Shown: positions 1 to 6,102 of the stretch, in pieces
How positions within the stretch are numbered: position 1 is the first letter of the stretch
Layout of the letters: each line of letters begins with the position of its first letter
NCBI GenBank assembly: GCA_964607135.1
Contig: CAZSIV010000074.1
Coordinates: forward strand, 1-6,200
Direction: 5' to 3'
Length of the DNA stretch: 6,200 bases
DNA from: Metaruminococcus_A sp964607135
GTDB lineage: Bacteria > Bacillota > Clostridia > Oscillospirales > Ruminococcaceae
The notes under the pieces: generated by a model
What the model was told of the DNA's origin: nothing
The model's database searches: none
Seen by the model: the letters and a program-made list of their open reading frames with translations, nothing else
Translations under genes and position numbers: made by a program

Positions 1-273
1 GGGGATTTTGCCAAAGCTGCGGAAATATTTCTCCCCCTATTACCTACAACACCACGCAAAGCAAAATTGATGGAGATTTGCGGAAATTTCTTCACTTTCT
101 TTTCAGTTCCCACACCACCGAAAATTGAAAACTGCCACACAAAACAGGTGGGATTTTCCTTTGCCTGCCTTCCACGAACAGCCTGCGGATTTGCCAAACG
201 GGAGAGGGAATTTCTTTCTATCCCCTTTGCACGGCATAATACTGGCGATTTTTGAAAATGCCAAAAATGGGCA
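1..273. other. Gene-free AT-rich region with short repeated motifs
   Basis: I see no convincing gene here. The open frames that cross it are short, lack a good ribosome binding site and look unlike protein. Short sequences recur: GGATTTTGCCAAA at 3-15 and GGATTTGCCAAA at 187-198, and TGCGGAAAT at 18-26 and 79-87. It lies just past the terminator of the minus-strand operon, so it may be an untranscribed spacer or decayed element DNA. No tRNA or known RNA family was recognised. Confidence 0.4.
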
Positions 274-307
274 CAAAAAAACAGGAAACCTTTTCTTGAT
301 TTCCTGT
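274..307 (-). terminator. Rho-independent terminator of the minus-strand signalling operon
   Basis: Read on the minus strand, ACAGGAAA (307-300) pairs perfectly with TTTCCTGT (288-281) across an 11-base loop. The stem is followed directly by a run of T (280-274). It begins about 65 bases past the stop codon of the 373-930 gene, where the leftward operon should end. The stem is only 8 bp and AT-rich at its inner end, so it may be of moderate strength. Confidence 0.75.
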
Positions 308-372
308 CTTGATGTGCCGTTTTATGTAACGGCGGTTATTCATGGGGCGGTGCATAGCTAAGGATTGCGTTT

Positions 373-930
373 TTAGGCAAGTCTTGAAACTTCTGCGTGC
401 TGCCGTCTGTATGTATCATTATCCTTCTGGCTTAATTCGCTCTCTATCTGGGCTAATTTTGCCTCAAGCTCTTTCACTTTCTTTTCATCACCAGAAGCTG
501 ACTGAATCTGCTGCTCCAACTGTTGCTTTTTTTCTTTCAGTTTTTCAATTTCCCTGTCAACTTTATCTGTATTTCCAACCCATTTTTCTGCAGGCTTTTC
601 TTGATTATCTTCGCCTACTTTCGGCTCTTTACTATCCTCATCTGCCTTCGGCTGTTCCTGTCCGCCTGTACGGTCGGACTTTTTCGGGTCATCAAAAAAG
701 ATTTTTCGCCGGCCGTCGCTGTCTTGACCTACCCGATACAGCCCAGTAGGTTCTTTGCCCGATTTCTCACTGCTGATGTATTCATCATGTGGTTCGGACA
801 GTTTATTGCTTTCCTTTTTTTCGGTTTCTTTCTCTGCTTCTTTTGCTTTTTCTGCCATTCTTGCATTTTGCGCTTCTCTCATCTGCTCTGCATAATCGGC
901 ATTGAAGCTTCCTTTAATTTCCATTGACAT
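373..930 (-). CDS. Hypothetical charged coiled-coil protein, last gene of the signalling operon
   Basis: This encodes 185 residues with no catalytic motif I recognise, no signal peptide and no membrane segment, so it is probably cytoplasmic. The protein is very rich in Lys, Glu, Gln and Asp. Residues 11-45 are a charged, helix-prone stretch. Residues 62-83 form the only compact-looking part, containing GLYRVGQD and KIFFDDPKK. Residues 85-118 are acidic and probably disordered. Residues 122-170 have the heptad-like pattern of a coiled coil (DKVDREIEKLKEKKQQLEQQ, then KVKELEAKLAQIESELSQK), and the end is NDTYRRQHAEVSRLA. The start at 930 was chosen because GGAGGA sits 7 bases upstream; an in-frame ATG at 996 has no such site. 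It follows the kinase gene by 76 bases and precedes the operon terminator, so co-transcription is likely. It resembles hypothetical proteins I associate with gut Clostridia, but I cannot name a family. Confidence 0.8.
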   Translation of the reverse strand: MSMEIKGSFNADYAEQMREAQNARMAEKAKEAEKETEKKESNKLSEPHDEYISSEKSGKEPTGLYRVGQDSDGRRKIFFDDPKKSDRTGGQEQPKADEDSKEPKVGEDNQEKPAEKWVGNTDKVDREIEKLKEKKQQLEQQIQSASGDEKKVKELEAKLAQIESELSQKDNDTYRRQHAEVSRLA

Positions 931-937
931 AATTTTG

Positions 938-943
938 TCCTCC
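938..943 (-). promoter_or_regulatory. Ribosome binding site that fixes the start of the coiled-coil protein gene
   Basis: The minus strand reads AAGGAGGACAAAATT and then ATG at 930, a near-perfect Shine-Dalgarno sequence with 7-base spacing. A second in-frame ATG follows two codons later, at 924. No comparable site precedes the upstream in-frame ATG at 996. Confidence 0.8.
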
Positions 944-1006
944 TTTTTTTCAATATATTGCAACTCATAATACATATTCTGTTCTTCGTCATTCATTAGG
1001 TATCAT

Positions 1007-2362
1007 TTAACCCAATTGCAGTGGAATGCTTTCTGAATGCTGTGGAATGATAAGCAGCACGCTAAGAAGGAAAAAATTGTCCTGTTCTTTTATGTTCACT
1101 GCACCATGATATTTTTCCGCGACAGTTTGTATATTTAACAGCCCTGTCCCTTTTGGAAATATTTTCTTTTTTTGGCAACTATTTTCAATTTTAATCAAAA
1201 TGAAATCTCCCTGTATTTTCCCGGCTACATGAATATATTTTCCTGAACCAGAATCCATGCTTTTACAGGCATTTACTGCATTATCCAAAGCATTTGAAAG
1301 AATAATTGCAAAATCAATATCACGGATTGAACAGGGATAAGGCAGAACAAGGGAACAGGAGACATCAATGCCCATATTTTCCGCTATGCCTAATTTATTC
1401 CCTATCAGAATATCTGCTATGGGATTATTTGTACTGTAAGGAAATGACAATTCCCCTGCCATTTCTTCCATATCCTCTATATACCCGGCTGCCTGTTCTG
1501 ATTTTCCGTCCTGTAAAAGTTTCTGTAATACGGTTATGTGGTTTTTTATGTCGTGCCGGAATGATTTTGTTTTTTCATACCGGGTTTTTACTTCTGTAAC
1601 ATACTGGCTTAAAAAATACTCCTCCTGTTCAAGCAGAGATAATCTGGTGTTCAAGTGAAAATTCTCTACCAGTTTTTTGTAGGAAAACATGATACAGAAC
1701 AGGCTTGCAATGCCTAAAAATTGTATTGCAAGCATCTGATAATGGTTTGCGTTCATAATTGTCATTCTGTTGTCCGTTATGATTGCATTCCCATAAATTG
1801 CATATTTGATATATACACTGATTAAGAAAATCATCAAAGTAGGTGTCAAAATCATAAGCGTATATTTACTGTTTGCCGTTTCATCACACAAAAAGAATTT
1901 ATCCGTCATGTGATAACAAATAATTGTTGCCGGCAATGCCAGATACCCTAACAACATAAAAATAATGCCAACCGTTTCTTGATTGAACACTTTAGTTAGC
2001 GGGTATAAGATACATAAAACAGAGTGGAAAATTCCAAACATAAACTGCATAATCAAAGCGGTGATAACTGCATATAACACAACAGAGATACCATAGAATC
2101 GAAAAGCAGATTCTATGGTCAAAGTCCTATTATGGATTTTACAAATAAGGAATCCGCAAACGGTAAGCAGTAGTACATACACTATAAATTCTGCAATATT
2201 TCCAGTTCCAACTTTTGCAGTTATGGCAATTTCTAATACAGGAAACAGCAAATAATAGATTGGTCTTATCCTCTTTTTCAGAAATTTTATGTAGAAATAA
2301 AAGCCAGCAAACATTTGTACGCTTCCCATGATATAGCGATTGAAAAAATCTAAATAGTCCAT
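1007..2362 (-). CDS. AgrC-like sensor histidine kinase (GHKL ATPase family)
   Basis: This encodes a 451-residue membrane sensor kinase. Residues 10-228 are mostly hydrophobic and form about six or seven membrane segments, as in peptide-sensing AgrC-type kinases. A linker (232-265) leads to the phospho-acceptor motif FRHDIKNH (268-275), with His270 the expected phosphorylation site. The ATPase domain follows, with the N-box in LSNALDNAVNAC (355-366) and a glycine motif KGTGLLNI (404-411). This layout is typical of the AgrC/ComD class, which autophosphorylates and passes phosphate to a LytTR regulator. The RBS GGAGGA (2376-2371) lies 8 bases before the ATG, inside the last codons of the regulator gene, which suggests translational coupling. 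No agrB or agrD homologue is visible in the window, so the signal is unknown; a peptide is the usual ligand for the class, but this is inference. Confidence 0.9.
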   Translation of the reverse strand: MDYLDFFNRYIMGSVQMFAGFYFYIKFLKKRIRPIYYLLFPVLEIAITAKVGTGNIAEFIVYVLLLTVCGFLICKIHNRTLTIESAFRFYGISVVLYAVITALIMQFMFGIFHSVLCILYPLTKVFNQETVGIIFMLLGYLALPATIICYHMTDKFFLCDETANSKYTLMILTPTLMIFLISVYIKYAIYGNAIITDNRMTIMNANHYQMLAIQFLGIASLFCIMFSYKKLVENFHLNTRLSLLEQEEYFLSQYVTEVKTRYEKTKSFRHDIKNHITVLQKLLQDGKSEQAAGYIEDMEEMAGELSFPYSTNNPIADILIGNKLGIAENMGIDVSCSLVLPYPCSIRDIDFAIILSNALDNAVNACKSMDSGSGKYIHVAGKIQGDFILIKIENSCQKKKIFPKGTGLLNIQTVAEKYHGAVNIKEQDNFFLLSVLLIIPQHSESIPLQLG

Positions 2363-2365
2363 AGC

Positions 2366-3076
2366 CTATGTCCTCCAGTCTTTCATATACTGTAAGATAA
2401 CATTTGAAAATTCTTTGCTTCGTAAACGTGATACAGGTATTTCTTTTCCGTCCTCCATAAACACCACTCCATTTTTATAACTTCTCACATATTTTAGGTT
2501 GACTAAAAAACTCCTATGGCATTTGTAGAAGCACTTGCTTAATCTTTTTTCCAAATCCTCTATTTTTTCATAGTAGCCAATCACTTCTGACGATAATAAA
2601 TGCAGATATATTTTTCTGTCTATTACCTCACAAAATACAATATCGTCAAAAGGAATCAGTCGGCTTTCATACCCAATTCGGATAAGCAGATTTTCATTTT
2701 TTGCGTTTTTTATACAGTCCAGCAAACGATACATAGTTTTTAGAAAACATTCTTCCCCGATTGGTTTCAGCAGATAATCAAAAGCCTGTACCTCAAATGC
2801 TCGAAACACCAGTTCTTTCAAGATAGTAACAAAAATCAGAAAACCTTTGAAGTCTGACTGGCGCAGTTTTTTTGCTGTTTCCATGCCGTCTATGTTTTTC
2901 ATCTGAATATCAAGAAAAAGAATGTCTATGTGATTTCTATATTTTAACAATTCTTCCCCGCTTGTAAACATTGTAATCTCTATCTCCATGTTGTTTTTGA
3001 CAAAGAAATCTTTTACCAAATTTCTAAGTGTTCCCAGCACATATTGTTCATCGTCACAAATTGCAACATAAAGCAT
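2366..3076 (-). CDS. LytTR-family response regulator (AgrA/VirR type)
   Basis: This encodes 236 residues, a normal length for the family. The receiver domain spans about residues 1-120. It has the acidic pair Asp8-Asp9 (AICDDE), the phospho-acceptor Asp56 in ILFLDIQM, Thr84 and the conserved Lys104 in YLLKPI. The LytTR DNA-binding domain spans about 130-232, marked by CHRSFLVNL (186-194) and ending in a KEIPVSRLRSKEF segment (211-223). Such regulators bind short direct repeats upstream of target promoters. The start is supported by GAGGTGA at 3087-3081, close to the ATG. The gene is first in the operon and is separated from the cognate kinase gene by only 3 bases. Possible targets include its own promoter, given the repeats just upstream; nothing in the window shows other targets. 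Confidence 0.93.
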   Translation of the reverse strand: MLYVAICDDEQYVLGTLRNLVKDFFVKNNMEIEITMFTSGEELLKYRNHIDILFLDIQMKNIDGMETAKKLRQSDFKGFLIFVTILKELVFRAFEVQAFDYLLKPIGEECFLKTMYRLLDCIKNAKNENLLIRIGYESRLIPFDDIVFCEVIDRKIYLHLLSSEVIGYYEKIEDLEKRLSKCFYKCHRSFLVNLKYVRSYKNGVVFMEDGKEIPVSRLRSKEFSNVILQYMKDWRT

Positions 3077-3103
3077 ACAATCACCTCTTTTCCCGGATAT
3101 ATT

Positions 3104-3132
3104 ATTTTACCACTCATCAGGTACTCATACAA
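3104..3132 (-). promoter_or_regulatory. Candidate promoter of the signalling operon
   Basis: On the minus strand, TTGTAT (3132-3127) and TAAAAT (3109-3104) are separated by 17 bases, placing transcription about 20 bases before the regulator start codon. The -35 is a weak match, as expected for an activated promoter. Two ACTCAT copies (3112-3117 and 3123-3128 on the plus strand), 11 bases apart, overlap the spacer and the edge of the -35. A better -35-like TTGACA (3168-3163) has no well-spaced -10. Confidence 0.4.
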
Positions 3133-3207
3133 TAAAAATGCTGTGATATGCTTTTTGAGTAGTGTCAATGGTATATCAAACCTTAGACCGATTATCTGAT
3201 TGATAAG

Positions 3208-3372
3208 TTACGGAATAGTGTGGTGCTGGCGGTCTATCTCTTGTTTTCGGTTGCTTGCTTCTTTACCGTACATGAGCATTTGCAGCCGGATTTCCACACA
3301 CCTCATCGAAATGTCTAAAAGCTGAATTGGCAGGGGTTCAGCCAGTAGTGCCCATTTACTCTGAGGGGTTTT
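3208..3372 (-). pseudogene. Possible 3' remnant of an unrecognised gene
   Basis: The last 54 codons of an open frame here read like real protein. They include SKWALLAEPLPIQLLD, then MRCVEIRLQMLMYGKEAS, and end in NRKQEIDRQHHTIP. Upstream the frame stays open only by running antisense through the aldolase promoter and gene, where it loses protein-like character. No ATG with a ribosome binding site was found. I infer the tail of a gene cut off at the junction between the AT-rich segment and the aldolase locus. I do not recognise the family. It points the same way as the regulator gene, about 130 bases upstream of it. It could also be a chance open frame. Confidence 0.3.
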
Positions 3373-3373
3373 T

Positions 3374-3392
3374 ACAAAAGGTTTGCTTTTGT
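3374..3392. repeat. Perfect inverted repeat over the aldolase -35 region
   Basis: ACAAAAG (3374-3380) and CTTTTGT (3386-3392) are exact inverse complements around a 5-base centre, GTTTG. The repeat covers the -35 hexamer of the aldolase promoter, so it could be an operator. It also sits at the seam between AT-rich and GC-richer DNA, so an element end is another possibility. Confidence 0.5.
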
Positions 3393-3411
3393 CGACTTTT
3401 TCGTTTATAAT
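3383..3411 (+). promoter_or_regulatory. Sigma-A type promoter of the aldolase gene
   Basis: A perfect TATAAT (3406-3411) is preceded at 17 bases by TTGCTT (3383-3388), a partial -35. Transcription would start near 3418, giving a leader of about 30 bases. The -35 lies inside a perfect inverted repeat (3374-3392). Confidence 0.7.
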
Positions 3412-3448
3412 GGACGTATCAGAAACAATAAGAACGGAGGATATTATG

Positions 3449-4312
3449 ATGTTAGTTTCCGCAAAAGAGATGCTGACCAAAGCGAAGGCTGGAAAATACG
3501 CTGTCGGCCAGTTCAACATCAACAATCTGGAATGGACCAAGGCCATTCTTCTGACCGCGCAGGAGTTGAATTCCCCTGTCATCCTCGGCGTATCCGAAGG
3601 CGCCGGCAAATATATGACGGGCTATAAAACCGTAGTGGGGATGGTCAACGGGATGCTCGAAGAGCTCAAGATCACCGTGCCGGTGGCGCTCCACCTCGAC
3701 CACGGTTCCTACGAGGGCTGCATGAAATGCATCGAAGCGGGCTTTTCTTCAATCATGTTCGACGGTTCCCATTATCCGATCGAAGAGAACATCGCCAAAA
3801 CCAAGGAGCTCGTCAAAATCACCGCGGAAAAGGGGATGTCCTTAGAGGCTGAGGTCGGCTCGATCGGCGGCGAGGAAGACGGCGTCGTCGGCGCAGGCGA
3901 GGTTGCCGACCCGAACGAGTGCAAGCAGATCGCCGACCTGGGCGTGACCATGCTGGCCGCCGGCATCGGCAATATCCACGGCAAATATCCGGCGAACTGG
4001 AAGGGCCTCGACTTCGGCGTTCTGGCTGAAATTCAGAAGCTGACCGGCGAAATGCCGTTGGTGCTCCACGGCGGCACCGGCATCCCGGAGGAGATGATCA
4101 AAACCGCGATCTCCCTCGGCGTTTCCAAAATCAACGTCAACACCGAATGCCAGCTGAGCTTTGCGGCCGCCACCCGGAAGTATGTCGAAGCCGGTAAAGA
4201 CCTCGAAGGCAAGGGCTTCGACCCGCGCAAGCTCCTCGCTCCCGGCTTCGAGGCGATCAAAGCGACCGTCAAAGAGAAGATGGAGCTCTTCGGTTCCGTG
4301 GGCAAAGCGTAA
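3449..4312 (+). CDS. fba: Class II fructose-1,6-bisphosphate aldolase
   Basis: This encodes a zinc-dependent aldolase of 287 residues that reversibly splits fructose 1,6-bisphosphate into glyceraldehyde 3-phosphate and dihydroxyacetone phosphate, in cytoplasmic glycolysis and gluconeogenesis. The length is close to the roughly 285 residues of Bacillus FbaA. Visible motifs, numbered from 3449: the opening KYAVGQFNINNLEW (16-29); HLDHG (82-86), with the catalytic Asp84 and zinc ligand His85; FDGSHYPIEEN (104-114); EAEVGSIGGEEDG (133-145); the histidine of GNIHGKYP (His177); LHGGTGIP (206-213), with zinc ligand His207 and phosphate-binding glycines; and KINVNTECQ (227-235). GGAGG (3436-3440) lies 8 bases before this ATG; an adjacent ATG at 3446 would add one Met. 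The family usually starts MLV, which favours 3449. The gene has its own promoter and terminator, so it is probably monocistronic. A close relative acting on tagatose bisphosphate is less likely. Confidence 0.96.
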   Translation: MLVSAKEMLTKAKAGKYAVGQFNINNLEWTKAILLTAQELNSPVILGVSEGAGKYMTGYKTVVGMVNGMLEELKITVPVALHLDHGSYEGCMKCIEAGFSSIMFDGSHYPIEENIAKTKELVKITAEKGMSLEAEVGSIGGEEDGVVGAGEVADPNECKQIADLGVTMLAAGIGNIHGKYPANWKGLDFGVLAEIQKLTGEMPLVLHGGTGIPEEMIKTAISLGVSKINVNTECQLSFAAATRKYVEAGKDLEGKGFDPRKLLAPGFEAIKATVKEKMELFGSVGKA

Positions 4313-4353
4313 TCGCTTCCCCTTGTTTGTCAATGAATATCGCAAGTCTGCAC

Positions 4354-4387
4354 AAAGAGGCGCCCGTAAACCGGGCGCCTCTTTTTT
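4354..4387 (+). terminator. Strong rho-independent terminator of the aldolase gene
   Basis: GAGGCGCCCG (4357-4366) pairs perfectly with CGGGCGCCTC (4372-4381) around the loop TAAAC, and flanking A and T bases extend the stem to 13 bp. A run of six T (4382-4387) follows. It starts about 40 bases past the aldolase stop codon. Confidence 0.93.
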
Positions 4388-4738
4388 CTGCTTTTCACCG
4401 GCTTCCGGCTTTACAAAACCGTCTGCCCAGTGAATCTCCGCTGCCGGTGCTCTATCTCCCTTTCAGTCACGAGGAACGCGTTTGCCCCCTCAGATTTCAG
4501 CGAAGGGAGAGCGTCTGTCGGTCAATTCCGCCCGTCTCTTTTCCGGCGCCTTAATATTCTCCCGGCGCAAAGGATATGATCCGATTTTTGGTTTCATTCC
4601 AGTAAACCAGCCGGGCTTCAACTCCATCCTCTTTTGCCTGCCGCAATCGCCGAACATCAATTTAAAGCCGTCCGATTCGACTCTCCTTTTCGACGTTCCA
4701 GAGCGTGTTTTCTATTATCGACCGAGGATAGCATCCCT
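4388..4738. other. Intergenic region between the aldolase and DUF4261 genes
   Basis: The two genes converge on this stretch of about 350 bases. No complete gene with a start and ribosome binding site was found on either strand. It holds a 36-codon minus-strand open frame that looks protein-like (4551-4661, listed separately). No T-rich terminator hairpin for the DUF4261 gene was found. Confidence 0.5.
4551..4661 (-). pseudogene. Orphan protein-like open frame, possible gene remnant
   Basis: Between two TAA codons, 36 sense codons read IDVRRLRQAKEDGVEARL followed by VYWNETKNRIISFAPGEY and a stop. The mix of charged, aromatic and turn residues looks like the C-terminal end of a real protein. 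There is no ATG and no ribosome binding site; the only initiator-like codon is a TTG (Leu) at the sixth position. It may be what remains of a gene downstream of the DUF4261 gene after a frameshift or deletion. I do not recognise the family, and chance is possible. Confidence 0.25.
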
Positions 4739-5836
4739 CTATCCCGGAAATTCAATCTTCAGCGACTCGCCTTCTACGGCTATGCCTTTGCTTTTGACAA
4801 TGGAAAGCTTCTGTTCAGCGGAAAAACCGATGGTCTCGCCGTCATTTAAAACCACCGTCTCGGTGACGACGTAATTGGCGATATCCGACAGGAAGTCGAG
4901 GACGCTTTCCGGGTCGGCGCTGCTGTCGACGATCTCCATCTCGTCATAGCCGAACTGCCGCATCCCGCAGGTATAGCCGCAGACGCCTTTTTCGCTGCGG
5001 TACAGTCCAAACCACACCAGGTTGTAAATGGGGAATAGATTCTCCTTCATCATCCCGGAAAGAGGCAGGTAATAGTCCCGGGGATAGACTGTCCCATTGG
5101 CATAAACGCCCAGCACGCCCTCCTGTTTACAGCAGGATGCCACGGTTTTAACCAGCAGTTCACCCGCTTCAGCAGGCGTTAGCTCTTTTCCCATCACCGC
5201 CACCAGCAGATGGGCCTGATGCCGCCTCACCGGCTCGATGTCGTTTTTCCACAGATAGCTTTTTTCAGCGCAGCGCTCCGCCTCACCATCCGGGATAGGG
5301 CCGGGCATCAGGGAGACGGCGATGAGCGCCCCATGATAGCCGACGATGAACGTTTCGTCGTTTTCCGCCTGCTCCGAATCGTCTGCGCCGGGCTCGTTTT
5401 CGATCTGCCAGCTTTCCTTCAGCTCCCGCAGCAGAGCCTCCTTGTCCCAATTCGCCTCTTCCAGCAGGACAAAGCTCAAAAACGTTCCGGGGTTTTGTTT
5501 TCGCTCCTCGGCTTTTTTCGCCTGCTCCATCCAGTACTTTCGCACCATTTCCACCATCGCGGCCGCCTTTTCCCGGGCGGTGGATTCATCGTATTCCTCC
5601 ATCTCGCTGAAGACATGACCGCAGTGTTCCGGTTCATCGCCCTCATAGCCGCCGCAGACTCCTAACAGCCACTTTCCCAGCAGGCTTTTCTTATACTTAA
5701 AAATGTAATAGTTCATCCCATGCAGTTCAAACGTTCCGGCGCACTCGATTTTGGCTGGGGCTTTTCCCAGCTCCTGAGGATGGGAAAGCCATTCCGCCAG
5801 GGATTGTCTCGCCGCATTCATCTGTTCCAGATTCAT
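4739..5836 (-). CDS. DUF4261 domain-containing protein
   Basis: This encodes 365 residues, soluble by sequence, with no signal peptide or membrane segment. An N-terminal part (1-110) carries an aromatic, glycine-rich block with LLGVCGGYEGDE (57-68) and HCGHVFSEMEEY (71-82), then a charged helix to about 113. A middle part has IVGYHGALIAVSLMPGPIPD (164-183) and HQAHLLVAVMG (206-216). The C-terminal part (about 268-350), with PIYNLVWFGLYR, GYTCGMRQFGYDEMEIVDS and the DGETIGFSAEQKL block, matches my recollection of DUF4261, a family of unknown function. A linker of acidic residues (148-161) separates the N-terminal part from the rest. The RBS GGAGG (5849-5845) lies 8 bases before the ATG. The gene is transcribed toward the aldolase gene and appears to be alone. 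I do not assign a biochemical role. Confidence 0.85.
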   Translation of the reverse strand: MNLEQMNAARQSLAEWLSHPQELGKAPAKIECAGTFELHGMNYYIFKYKKSLLGKWLLGVCGGYEGDEPEHCGHVFSEMEEYDESTAREKAAAMVEMVRKYWMEQAKKAEERKQNPGTFLSFVLLEEANWDKEALLRELKESWQIENEPGADDSEQAENDETFIVGYHGALIAVSLMPGPIPDGEAERCAEKSYLWKNDIEPVRRHQAHLLVAVMGKELTPAEAGELLVKTVASCCKQEGVLGVYANGTVYPRDYYLPLSGMMKENLFPIYNLVWFGLYRSEKGVCGYTCGMRQFGYDEMEIVDSSADPESVLDFLSDIANYVVTETVVLNDGETIGFSAEQKLSIVKSKGIAVEGESLKIEFPG

Positions 5837-6102
5837 TTGCGTTTCCTCCTTGTATTATAGAGTCGTAGTTTATATAGCCCGTCTCCAAGGGTTGTGCTAC
5901 ACTGAAAGGGCTGCTGTGGGTTGGTTGTTTCCTCCTACCGCAAGACGGTTCCAAAAAGGCTCCGGCCACAGCCCCTTAATCATTTTTATCGATCCGGTTT
6001 GCAGAAAGCCTGCCGCCGCGGGCTTCGTCGGCATCCGAAAAGGCGGCCGGCATCCGCCGAGGAACTCTCCTTCTTCCGTTTTGCCGCCTGCCGACAAGTT
6101 AT
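5837..6102 (-). other. Long dyad-rich region upstream of the DUF4261 gene
   Basis: No convincing gene is present. If transcription starts at the promoter predicted at 6103-6130, this is a 5' leader of about 260 bases. On the minus strand, AAGGG (5977-5973) and CTGTGG (5971-5966) pair with CCACAG (5919-5914) and CCCTT (5910-5906), a two-part 11-bp stem enclosing a small hairpin ACCG/CGGT (5949-5946 with 5940-5937). AGGAGGAAAC occurs twice: at 5850-5841 as the real RBS, and at 5936-5927 with no start codon after it. No known riboswitch was recognised. A closer promoter, using TATATA at 5876-5871, cannot be excluded. Confidence 0.35.

Noticed and set aside
342..927. Plus-strand open frames opposite the coiled-coil gene.
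   Set aside because: They are rich in Phe, Leu and Cys because they are antisense to a Lys/Glu-rich gene. They have no ribosome binding sites.
931..996. Upstream in-frame ATG at 996 adding 22 residues to the coiled-coil protein.
   Set aside because: It has no Shine-Dalgarno sequence, whereas the ATG at 930 has GGAGGA at ideal spacing. The extension also covers that site.
3373..3609. Full-length reading of the 133-codon minus-strand frame as a gene.
   Set aside because: The upstream half is antisense to the aldolase start and promoter and has no ribosome binding site. Only the last 54 codons look coding.
3772..4345. Long minus-strand open frames inside the aldolase gene.
   Set aside because: They are shadows of a well-identified conserved enzyme on the plus strand.
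4726..4744. GGATAG/CTATCC inverted repeat overlapping the DUF4261 stop codon, as a terminator.
   Set aside because: The stem is only 6 bp and no T run follows on the minus strand.
4482..4874. Plus-strand frame of 130 codons between the aldolase and DUF4261 genes.
   Set aside because: It runs into the 3' end of the DUF4261 gene in antisense, has no ribosome binding site and no recognisable domain.
5854..5859. TATAAT on the minus strand just before the DUF4261 gene as its -10 box.
   Set aside because: Transcription from it would begin inside the ribosome binding site, and no -35 lies at proper spacing.
5938..5977. Resemblance of the DUF4261 leader to a T-box (TGGAACCG followed by a hairpin).
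   Set aside because: The conserved T-box motif and a terminator/antiterminator pair are missing, and the gene is not an amino acid gene.
5897..6097. Minus-strand frame of 66 codons upstream of the DUF4261 gene.
   Set aside because: It starts at TTG without a ribosome binding site and has no recognisable domain. It overlaps the dyad-rich leader.
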